From Bugula neritina (taxonomy: Eukaryota; Bryozoa; Gymnolaemata; Cheilostomatida; Bugulidae): a DNA stretch of 64,000 bases. The notes under the pieces are model-generated. The model saw nothing but the letters and a program-made list of their open reading frames with translations, made no database searches and was not told the origin of the DNA. Made by a program: the position numbers and the translations under genes. Of this stretch, positions 1 through 12,600 are shown piece after piece; positions within the stretch are counted from its first letter, which is position 1; every line of letters starts with the position of its first letter. The stretch is taken from assembly GCA_964035545.1 (NCBI GenBank), contig OZ037766.1:12161722-12225721 (forward strand), in the 5' to 3' direction.

Positions 1-391
1 TGGGCTGATGGAGAATTTGTGATGATAGCCTTACTGCATGTTATAAATTTCCTACATTAGAATGCATGTTTTCTGCAGTGAATGTAAATAGTGCAGTAGC
101 TGTTGATCAGACAACTCTTAAACATTGCAACTGCAGAATTTGTTATTCGTTTAGTCTGTCATTCAACGTGATACAGTGTACCCATCTTTTGTTTTTTTCC
201 AGATTTCTTTATCTAATTGCTATACATATTAATGAGAAGCAGTGTTTAACCATCATAGGGTGGGCAGATTTGGCTGGTTTTAACACTTGACACATCAAAC
301 TAAATTATTTATTTAATTGAAACCTTACACCCCCAGTGCTACCTTCCTCTGTCCTGTCTTACCAAACCACCACCTAGTCTTGTGATTCTAG
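1..391 (+). other. Intron or upstream sequence, no coding exon seen
   Basis: No calponin-type unit or other convincing exon is visible. The segment ends in a pyrimidine-rich acceptor (AG at 390-391) for the first exon, so it is most simply the 3' part of an intron whose upstream exon lies outside the window. The short open frame at 66-290 has no family signature. Confidence 0.6.
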
Positions 392-625
392 GTACCAATA
401 AGTTTGCTTCACAAAAGGGAATGTCAATGGGTGCTGTCCGTCACATTGCGGACATCCGGGCTGATGACATGAATCAAAACGGGCAAGGAATTATCAATTT
501 GCAAGCAGGCACCAACAAATTTGCCTCGCAGAAAGGAATGAGCATGGGTGCTGTTCGTCATATTGCTGATATTAGAGCTGATGATATTAATCAAGACGGG
601 CAGGGATTTGTTCAGCTTCAGTCTG
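392..625 (+). CDS. Exon: two canonical calponin repeats
   Basis: 234 nt, two 39-residue units. Both read GTNKFASQKGMSMGAVRH followed by IADIRADD, which is the textbook calponin-repeat signature (GTNK, ASQ.GM, R...D, LQ.G). Acceptor CTAG ends at 391; donor GTTAGA is at 626, a weak match to consensus. These units are closest to the last exons of the gene (57357 and 57966), suggesting that both ends retain the ancestral sequence. Confidence 0.9.
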
Positions 626-3600
626 GTTAGATAAAGCTCTTTTGAATTTAGTATCCATTTTTAGAAAGCAATTTCTTAAATTCACTTTCAATTCTTCCAA
701 CATTTAAAGTCTCATCTAAGACATTGACTATTTATTTCCAATATTCCTATAAAACTATGCCAAGTAGATTATTCCTTAATTCTTACTTTCTCACTGTAAG
801 CCAACATGTAATAGGATCACAGCTGTTGATAATTACATAACCAAAGTTATGATAATAAGCTCCAAAGTCCTTTAGGTACTATTTACTAACTTTAGCAGTT
901 ATGACTTTATGTAGGAATAAATAGTTTTCTATAATCTTCTTTGATTCAACATGCTTAAATATTTTGGATGCATAAATTTTTTTATATCATTAAATAAAAT
1001 TTGTGCCTTGACAGTGTTTTTGCCGCACATGCTGCTAAGCTCTCAGTAGTGTAAAGTTTCTTGATGGCTTAAACTAATCATAGATGCCAAGTGTTTGAAG
1101 GAAATAGTAGGCTTTATATGCTTTAGATGATATATATGTTTTCTGCCACCACCTACATTGCTTGATTGCACTACTTGTAGTACCTAAAATCTACTCAAAA
1201 TTGTAATGCTGTTAATTGAAATTTTTGGGATTCTAGTTTTGTATATGATGAGCTGGCAAAGTATAATCGGTAGCGATTTGATTTAAATGACGTCTAGGTA
1301 CCAACAAATTTGCTTCGCAAAAGGGAATGTCAATGGGTGCTGTCCGCCATATCTCTGATATTCGAGCCGATGATATGGATCAGAATGGACAAGGAATTAT
1401 CAATTTGCAAGCAGGCACTAACAAATTTGCCTCGCAGAAGGGAATGAGCATGGGTGCTGTTCGTCATGTTGCTGATATTCGCGCTGACGATATGAATCAG
1501 GAAGGGTGTGGTGTCATTGGCCTTCAGTCAGGTATAATTAAATAAGTCATTTAGAATTAGTCTCAAAGTGTCCTAGAATTCTGCATTGAAGAAAGGCTAA
1601 TGCTTCTTTCAATTCTTTTTTAAACTTGGTTTATGCAAGAATACTTGGAGTAACCTGTTTTAAAGTAAGCGCGGGCTATTGTAGGTACAAATAAGTTTGC
1701 TTCACAAAAAGGTATGTCAATGGGTAAAGTACGTCATATTGCCGACATTCGAGCTGATGATATGGTGCCAGAAGGGCATGGTCAAATACAACTTCAGTCA
1801 GGTACAAATAAGTTTGCATCGCAGAAGGGTATGTCTATGGGGAAAGTAAGGCATATAGCAGATATCCGTGCCGATGATTTGTCTCGGGACGGAATGGATC
1901 ACATTCAGTTACAGTCAGGTTTGTTTAGCTAGACATTGCTGCGAGGAGTTGAAGATTGTTGTGCATTCTTGCACGAGTCAGCTTGGGAAATTTGTTTGAA
2001 ACGGGGTGTCAGCATTACAATTTTGAGTAGATTTTAGTTTGCTAGCTAGCCACTTCCTGCTTGCTCTAATCCTTTCTCACCGGATCTCACTTTTTGCATA
2101 AAACTTGGCCTGTCGGGTGAGTTCTATTTAGCTAATTGTAGTAGTAGTAGCTAGTAGTAGTAGCAGCTGGTTATATGAGCTCTATAAGTTTGAAATTGCA
2201 TTTGTGTGACTTTGTGCATTGAGTAATTTTCTTAAATACTAACACACCTGAAGAGGGTGGTAGCTCAGCAAAATCTCAAGGAGTCGTCTACGGTTCGATG
2301 AGACATGCAGCTGACACCAAAGTTGAACCATGGATTGACCAGAAGGGTCAAGGCATTGTCACTTCACAAACTGGTACTTTATACGTATTTAAAAATTGTT
2401 AGATAACTGTTGATATGATAGAAAGGTTTTAGGTTAGTGACTTCAGTAACTATACATTTTGTAGAGAGTCTAGCATGAATCATTTCTAGTAAATTTAATG
2501 AAATTAAACAACTTAAATGATGACAAAAAGGAATTATTCGCATAGGTGCAATTGAGAGAAATTGTACGATTTTAAATTTGTAGAGCGTTGAAATTTTTTC
2601 CAATTTTTTGAATCCTACTTTCAAGCTGTCTGATCTTCAAACTTTGTCATATGCTGATTTTTACTTATTTTTTGCAAAACCTAAATGAAAATGATGAAAA
2701 GATTAAAAGAACTGTATATATTTTTAGAAAAAGAAAAAATGCATCAGTTGAACGATTGATTATTTAACTAACTTGTTACATTGACAAATAATAAAATGTA
2801 TTTGTAGGTGAAGTCCATGAGAACTTTACTCTACAGTTTGTGAGATTAATCACAGTTTAAAATTAATTCAGCAAAGATTATAATTATGATCATTATTGTT
2901 TTTCTTTACGTCCAGTTTCTAATAGTTGGCACTGTAATTTCTTGAATAAAATTGAAAGAAACAAGTGCAGCCCTGAAACAATCATGCAATATATATGCAA
3001 ATTATTTAAACTCTGTGAATTGATGAATATGAATTGGCCATTTTCATTTTACCATGCTTGATTAATGCTACAAAAATTGAAAAGAAGTTAATAATGGATT
3101 ATCCTCTTCCTGAGCAAACTAGAAATATTGGCGATTTGTTAACAATATAAAACCTTTTAAAATTGCTTAAGAAAGTTGTTATATTTGCCCTAGCCTACTA
3201 CCCTTTTAGAATAAATTATCAGAAAAATGAAATTTACTGACTTCTATGACAACTCGTCAACAAAATTCACACGCAGCTACTTTTACTTAATACACCCTTA
3301 TTAGAGGTTTCATCGCTAGGCGAAATGTAGTGTCTAACTGGGAAGTGTCTATCTGGGATGACACCTTATTAAATCTTGAGAGAATATACAAAATCATGAA
3401 AAGGCTAAAGAAGTTGATAAAGAAAAACGTAGTATACGATGAGAAAAGATTTGATGACCACGGATCAGTTTTCACAAACGCAGATTATTTTGTGTATAGT
3501 AAATTGTTGCTCTGTGAATGAGGTCTGTTATGGTTATATGTATGCGAATAATTTTTAACGTCTTTTTTTATAACAGAATAGCTAAAATCAGAAATGGCTT

Positions 3601-6600
3601 TGAAATTAGACTCACACTATAAAAATCAAAGCTATTTATGATTTCGGTCAACTAAAGTAGAAAAAACTATCAATAGGGGGACCAAAAGCTACAAAGTGTA
3701 TATAGAATTTTGGTTTTTGTACTTCAACCGGAATAAAAATAGTAAAGTATCTAAAAACATGTTTTGAGTATTAATAAAGGAACGCCATAGGCTCTAGATT
3801 TTAAAGCTACTGGAAGCAGAATGGAAATAAAAGCATGCTGTGGCGTTGCAACTATTTTATTTACCTCTACAGGTACTGGAGAACATGCATCTCTGAATGG
3901 AATGAATATTGGTAGTATTAGACATGCTTCTGATATTAGAGCTGAAAATGTTACTCCGCAATCTCAAGGAATACTAACTGAACAAACAGGTATACAATTT
4001 CGCTGAATGTTTTTTTATTTTGGCTTAGTTTTTCAATTAAAGGTGTTATTTTCTCAATTCATTCAATTTCTAGCCATTCAACATACTTTCATAGGTACTG
4101 GAGAACATGCATCTCTGAATGGAATGAATATTGGTAGTATTAGACATGCTTCTGATATTAAAACTGAAAATGTAACTCCACAATCTCAAGGAATACTCAC
4201 TGAGCAAACAGGTGTGTAATTTTGCTGTATGTCCTTTTAATTACATTTACTTGTTCAATTCAAGCTTTTAATTCTTTTAATTTATTCAAAATGCAATCAT
4301 TGAATATGCTTCGATAGGCACTGGAGAACATGCATCTCTGAATGGAATGAATATTGGTAGTATTAGACATGCTTCTGATATTAGAACTGAGAATGTTACT
4401 CCACAATCTCAAGGAATACTAACTGAACAAACAGGTATATAATTTTGTTGTATTTCATTTTATTTTAGTTTAGTCATTCAAATAAAGCTGTTAATTAACT
4501 TAATTTATTCAAAATGCAATCATTGAATATACTTCGATAGGTACTGGAGAACATGCATCTCTGAATGGAATGAATATTGGTAGTATTAGACATGCTTCTG
4601 ATATTAGAACTGAGAATGTAACTCCACAATCTCAAGGGATACTAACTGAGCAGACAGGTGTGTACTTTTGCTGTATGTCCTTTTAATTACATTTAGTTGT
4701 TCAATTCAAGCTTTTAATTCTTTTAATTTATTCAAAATGCAACCATTGAATATACCTTTCTAGGTACTGGAGGACATGCATCTCTGAATGGAATGAATAT
4801 TGGTAGTATTAGACATGCTTCTGATATTAAAACTGAGAATGTTACTCCACAATCTCAAGGAATACTCACTGAGCAAACAGGTGTGTAATTTTTTCTGTAT
4901 GAAAAAATATTTTGGTTTTATTTTATTCGATTAAAACTGTTTATTCGTTTATTTTATTTATAATGCAACCATTTAATATATTTTTATAGGTACTGGAGGA
5001 CATGCATCTCTGAATGGAATGAATATTGGCAGTATTAGACATGCTTCTGATATTAAAACTGAGAATGTTACTCCGCAATCTCAAGGAATACTAACTGAAC
5101 AAACAGGTATAATTTTTTCTGTATGGAAAAATATTTTGGTTTTATTTTACTCGATTAAAACTCTTTATTAGTTTATTTTTCTTATAATGCATTGATTTGA
5201 TCACTTTTTTATAGGTACTGGAGGACATGCATCTCTGAATGGAATGAATATTGGCAGTATTAGACATGCTTCTGATATTAAAACTGAGAATGTTACTCCG
5301 CAATCTCAAGGAATACTAACTGAACAAACAGGTATAATTTTTTCTGTATGGAAAAATATTTTGGTTTTATTTTACTCGATTAAAACTCTTTATTAGTTTA
5401 TTTTTCTTATAATGCATTGATTTGATCACTTTTTTATAGGTACTGGAGAACGTGCATCTCTGAATGGAATGAATATTGGTAGTATTAGACATGCTTCTGA
5501 TATTAAAACTGATGATGTTACTCCACAATCTCAAGGAATACTCACTGAGCAAACAGGTAACTGCATATTTTAAGATTGCTGGTTTCAGTCATGTATAAAT
5601 GTAATTTCCTTGAATACTCACTGAACAAACAGGTATAATTTTGCTGAATGTTTTTTTATTTTGGCTTAGTTCTTCAATTAAAGGTGTTATTTTCTCAATT
5701 CATTCAATTTCTAGCCATTCAACATACTTTTCTAGGTACTGGAGGACATGCATCTCTGAATGGAATGAATATTGGTAGTATTAGACATGCTTCTGATATT
5801 AGAGCTGAGAATGTTACTCCACAATCTCAAGGAATACTAACTGAACAAACAGGTATAATTTTTTCTGTATGGAAAAATATTTTGGTTTTATTTTACTCGA
5901 TTAAAACTCTTTATTAGTTTATTTTTCTTATAATGCATTGATTTGATCACTTTTTTATAGGTACTGGAGAACGTGCATCTCTGAATGGAATGAATATTGG
6001 TAGTATTAGACATGCTTCTGATATTAAAACTGATGATGTTACTCCACAATCTCAAGGAATACTCACTGAGCAAACAGGTAACTGCATATTTTAAGATTGC
6101 TGGTTTCAGTCATGTATAAATGTAATTTCCTTGAATACTCACTGAACAAACAGGTATAATTTTGCTGAATGTTTTTTTATTTTGGCTTAGTTCTTCAATT
6201 AAAGGTGTTATTTTCTCAATTCATTCAATTTCTAGCCATTCAACATACTTTTATAGGTACTGGAGGACATGCATCTCTGAATGGAATGAATATTGGCAGT
6301 ATTAGACATGCTTCTGATATTAAAACTGAGAATGTTACTCCGCAATCTCAAGGAATACTCACTGAGCAAACAGGTATTACTTTGCTGCATGTCTTTTTAT
6401 TTCGGCTTAGTTTTTCAATTAAAGGTGTTATTTTCTCAATTCATTCAATTTCTAGCCATTCAACATACTTTCATAGGTACTGGAGAACATGCATCTCTGA
6501 ATGGAATGAACATTGGTAGTATTAGACATGCTTCTGATATTAGAACTGAAAATGTAACTCCACAATCTCAAGGAATACTCACTGAGCAAACAGGTGTGTA

Positions 6601-9600
6601 ATTTTGCTGTATGTCCTTTTAATTACATTTACTTGTTCAATTCAAGCTTTTAATTCATTTAATTTATCCAAAATGCAACCATTTAATATACTTTTATAGG
6701 TACTGGAGAACATGCATCTCTGAATGGAATGAATATTGGTAGTATTAGACATGCTTCTGATATTAGAACTGAAAATGTTACTCCACAATCTCAAGGAATA
6801 CTCACTGAACAAACAGGTATAATTTTTTCTGTATGAAAAAATATTTTGGTTTTATTTTACTCGATTAAAACTCTTTATTAGTTTATTTTTCTTATAATGC
6901 ATTGATTTGATCACTTTTTTATAGGTACTGGAGAACGTGCATCTCTGAATGGAATGAATATTGGTAGTATTCGACATGCTTCTGATATTAAAACCGAGAA
7001 TGTTACTCCACGGTCTCAAGGAATACTTACTGAGCAAACAGGTAACTGCATATTTTGAGATTGCTGGTTTCAGTCATGTATAAATGTAATTTCCTGGAAT
7101 ACTTACTGAACAAACAGGTATAATTTTGCTGAATGTTTTTTTATTTTGGCTTAGTTTTTCAATTAAAGGTGTTATTTTCTCAATTCATTCAATTTCTAGC
7201 CATTCAACATACTTTCATAGGTACTGGAGAACATGCATCTCTGAATGGAATGAATATTGGTAGTATTAGACATGCTTCTGATATTAGAACTGAGAATGTT
7301 ACTCCACAATCTCAAGGAATACTCACTGAGCAGACAGGTGAATGCACATGTTATGATTGTTGGTTTCAATTTTATTTTTGCATACATTTCTTTTGATATA
7401 GTTGTTTATTTAAAACTAATAATTCGATTAAGTTATTTGAAATGCAGCCATTTAATATTAGTCTAGAGGTAACTTCCCAATGATGCTCGTAAAATTACAT
7501 TATTGCACTTTAATAGTCGACCACTGAAATTGTTCTTTTTCTCGATTCAAATTTTGTATTGATTCTGAATTTACAAGCTCTAGACTCCTATATTTACCAA
7601 ATTTAAGAAAAAAGGTGCATGCATTTGATAAGTGATTCAACTACGAGCGAATATTGTGCAAATTAGCATCCATCAATAATTAGCTGTCTATAAACAACAA
7701 AATCTGGTGAGATACCAAAATTGGTTGTTTCTTCTTTAAAGTTTTACACTGATTCTGATTTCATAAATTGCAAAATGCTCTTTTTATTCAAAACCTTGTT
7801 GTCAACAGAAACACATGTTTGCTGTATAAATGACGCATTACATATGGCAGAAGCATACGTGTAATAAGTAACTGAAAGAAGCCAGTTATGTATGATTAAA
7901 AGCTTTTTATGGTCAAAAAACATATCATGCATGCGTGTTGAAATCTTTTGAGCGTCGACCAAACGAATCTCCTGTTGATCTTTCAGTGATCATCAAATAT
8001 CTGCAAAACATGAACAAGATTCTGTAAATGTATTTTAAAATCACAAATTCTTCATGGGGATGATTAAAACATGCAATGTAAACTTTCTCGTGTCCAGCAA
8101 ATTACATGAAAATTATTTCTAAGTGGTGCTTTATTGTATAAAGTTTTCTAACCATCATTGCTATACATCCATCAATATCATTTGCCTCTTTTTCTCCAAA
8201 GGATCTTTTGTTTAGACAATCTTTGCATGGACATACAGCAGTGCATTGCATTGAAGACTTCTGACATTTACATCAGGATGTCTTGCAACTGGTTTTACAG
8301 CAGCAGTATATACAAGTACTTTTCAATGCATTCTCAGGCGCAATGGTTTGAGTCAATCAATTTATAGTCATGCTGCCATTCCCAACAATATTATCCTAAT
8401 ATTCTGGAGATAGTGTTGATAAAGGCAATTGTTGCCCTTCTCTAGATGGCTGCCTGGTAGCTTTTCTTACGCGCATTATAAGTTCATTTTTTTGGGGAAA
8501 GCTGCAAAATCCATTGAACCATCTTAGTTGGAAAACAGAATACAGCGCATCAAGCATCATCTATGCTTATTTACAAAAGTCCTTTTATTTAAGTTATTGC
8601 AGTTGTGACTTGAAGTACTTTCCAAGCTGTTCAAAGCTTTCAGCACGTTCTGAATGTTTTTCTCAATGAGGAGTAGAATGTGCACTTTCCTTTTTTATAC
8701 AAGTGCTAATGAAATCACAGCCTGCTAGAGTATGAAAGCCAGGGAGTGTTGCACACAACTCATATCCATGTTCATTTGCAGCAAAATTGGTATCTAAATA
8801 TCTCATGTTGCCATCAGGTTCTGTGAATGAATGTACATTTTCAAATAGTAATATATTGCAAATTTCGAGACTCAAGATAAAGACATCAATGTCTTGTGAC
8901 TTTATTATTCTACACTGATACACAATATTTTGCTTGTAAGATCATGTGTGTATGCATGTGTCTCATCATGATCTGAATTTAAACATTTGACTTTGGTTTT
9001 CTTATGAACTCTGCCATGTTTTGAAAATTCTAGCTAAATGCAGTTTTCTTTGAATGCAACAACTTTAAAAATCTAGCCATTTTCACCCTATTTTTTGCAC
9101 AAAATATGCATCTGAAATTTTTCTTGTTGCTAATTGCCAGGAAATTGCAAAAGTTGGCGAGAAATTTTTTATTTGAACAGCTGTTCCATGACCACGTATT
9201 ATAGCATGCTTTGATCTATCCATATACTTGAAATTGGTTTCTGAATGAGTCACAGAAAAAATCCATCCTGCAGGTAGAATAGATATAGGTTTTCACAATA
9301 ACTTTTTAAGGAGTAAATCACTATGGAAACCAAATGCAGGGGCAGTTTTCAGTTCTTGAAATTCTGTCATTTTATCAAAGATAATAGTGCAGTTTTAGAC
9401 GTGATGAATGTTTGAAACGTAGTACTCTGTGCTCAATTCTTTTCCAATAGCATTCATGAGAGCACATTTAGGTTCATAAAATTATTATATATAATATAAA
9501 ATTAATTTAAGATTTTGATTAAGTGTTAAAAGCCTACCAGAACCAGACTCTAAAAAGATCTGACAGTACAGAACGATTTTAATGGAATTCGAAATGGGTA

Positions 9601-12600
9601 ATCATGATTTTGCGAGTTATTTTTATCATCAGTTGACTACTTATAGCAATGCTGTATGCGTTTGATGGGGAAATTTTTGTTGGACTTATAGCATCATCAT
9701 TATCATCTAAGCTTCTTCCTTACTTTCTGATGTGATAGCAAAAATATTGCCTAAAATGCGATAGGAAATAATTTCATAACGCCAATACATGCCTATAGGT
9801 AACCCTTAGTTTAAATGTGTTAAGTCTGTGATAATAAACCTGCTCAGACTTAGGATGATACCTGGTGTTAGTGTTTCTGGTTTACTCAATCAGTCTAAAA
9901 CATCTTGTCTTAGTTTTCTAGTAAGAAATTATTCTCTATTGTAACACAGAGCACGGATAGAAGAAGTACTGGCCTAGGATCGTTGAATAGGGCACCACCA
10001 GATCTTTTTTCTATAATGGGTGATTTAAATATAATTACATTATATATTTTCAATTGTAGCAAAGCTTTTGGGCCTTTCCTCTGTAACTATAACTGAGGTA
10101 ACAAAGTTTTGACTCGGAAATTATTATAAGAATAGTATAAAAAATAGGTGTTTTAATCAACAGCTTTCTCATGCTTCTCGTTACTGTTTTTTGTAAAAGT
10201 ATCGACAATATTTAAAATCATTAGCTTTAATTATTTAAATATTTTCAACAAATTTAGACAAAGTTAGGGGAAAACAACTTCCTCATAAGTTTGAAGAGCT
10301 TTTGTGGCTAACTGGGTGCACAGCGCAATCTAGAATTTTCACAGATTAATTAGGACCTTTCAAACTCTCAATTTTTAAAAAAAATTGTGTAGACCACCCA
10401 CCCCCCCCCTGAAGTGTAGAAAGTGAAAGATAATGGGATGTTAAACTTCTAGACTATATCATTTTATAGGTACTGGAGAACATGCATCTCTGAATGGAAT
10501 GAATATCGGTAGTATTAGACATGCTTCTGATATTAAAACTGAGAATGTTACTCCACAATCTCAAGGAATACTAACTGAACAAACAGGTAACATTTTTTCT
10601 GTATGAAAGAAGTTTTGGTTTATTTTATTTGATTAAAACTGTTTATTCGTTTATTCTATTTAGAATGCAACGATTTGATATATTTTTATAGGTACTGGAG
10701 AACATGCATCTCTGAATGGAATGAATATTGGTAGTATAAGACATGCTTCTGATATTAAAACTGAGAATGTTACTCCACAATCTCAAGGAATACTGACTGA
10801 ACAAACAGGTATTATTTTGCTGCATGTGTTTTTATTTGCTTAGTTTTTCAGTTAAAACTGTTATTCAATTTATTTAAAATGCAACCACTTAACATACTTT
10901 CAATTAAAGCTTTTAATCATTTAATTTATTTGAAATGAAACCATTGGATATAATTTTATAGGTACTGGAGAACATGCATCTCTGAATGGAATGAATATTG
11001 GTAGTATTAGACATGCTTCTGATATTAAAGCTGAGAATGTTACTCCACAATCTCAAGGAATACTCACTGAACAAACAGGTACAATTTTTTTGTATGAAAA
11101 AATATTTTGGTTTTATTTTCTCCGATTGAAACTGTTTATTCGTTTATTTTATTTATAATGCAACGATTTGATATATTTTTATAGGTACTGGAGGACATGC
11201 ATCTCTGAATGGAATGAATATTGGTAGTATTAGACATGCTTCTGATATTAGAACTGAGAATGTTACTCCACAATCTCAAGGAATACTCACTGAACAAACA
11301 GGTATAACTTTGCTGTATGGAAAATATTTCGGTTTCATTTTACTCTATTTAAACTGATTATTCATTAATTTTTTTACAATGCATTAATTTATTATATTTT
11401 TATAGGCACTGGAGAACACGCATCTCTGAATGGAATGAATATTGGTAGTATTAGACATGCTTCTGATATTAGAACTGAGAATGTTACTCCACAATCTCAA
11501 GGAATACTAACTGAACAAACAGGTGAATGAATATGTTAAGATGGTTGGTTTCGATAAGGTGTTATAAATGTTATTTTTCAGTCAAGATATGGGTCATTTT
11601 ACTTGATTTAGTGCACACTATATCTCTAGTTTATTACTATTTTCACACTTTAGCTGCTAATGCAAATGATTTTTCACCTCAAACTATTGAAATATCAACA
11701 AATGGAACTCAGTAATCAAGGTCATTAATTTTGCTTGATTTTCTATGCCTGTTACTAATTTGCAATCCGGACGGTGATGGAAGAATGATCATGGTCTGCA
11801 CATATATACTTAGCTCATATGACAATAACGTTGCGCTTCAACATTGCAGAACCCCCTCCCAGCTTTTTTGCTATGCATAATTCGAATCAACACATACAAT
11901 TTTCAATATAGTGAATTATCATGAATTTTGAACAAATTTTTAATTTCTGGTGCTGGTTTGCTGATGTGTACTTAATAAATTGAAATGACGTTTTTGGGAA
12001 TGCTCGCGTCTTTCTACAGGTACAGGTGGTCACGCTTCCCAGAAAGGAATGAATATGGGTTACACTTGGCATGCTGGTGATCATCCTTTAGACAAATTGT
12101 CTCAAGAATCTCAAGGAATTCTACACCATCAAACTGGTACTGGTGAACATGCTTCCCAAAAAGGAATGTCGATTGGTAAAGTGAGAATGGCAGCTGACAC
12201 TCCCACTGATGAAATGGCAATGGAATCTCAAGGTGTTCTCCACTCTCAAACTGGCACTGGGGAACATGCTTCTCAAAAAGGCATGAATATGGGCTATACT
12301 TGGCATGCTGGTGACCATCCCTTAGACAAATTGTCTCAAGAATCACAAGGAATTCTACACCATCAAACTGGTACTGGAGAACATGCATCTCTGAATAGAA
12401 TGAATATTGGTAGTATTAGACATGCTTCTGATATTAGAACTGAGAATGTAACTCCACAATCTCAAGGAATACTAACTGAACAAACAGGTACAATTTTGCT
12501 GTATGTCCTTTCATTTTGGCTTCCTTATTTCATTACAACAGTTATTTTTTCATTTCATTTAAAATGAAACTATTATTATACATTGATAGGTACTGGAGAG

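Noticed and set aside
3287-3521. Overlapping short frames on both strands
   Set aside because: No family signature, AT-rich, within an intron.
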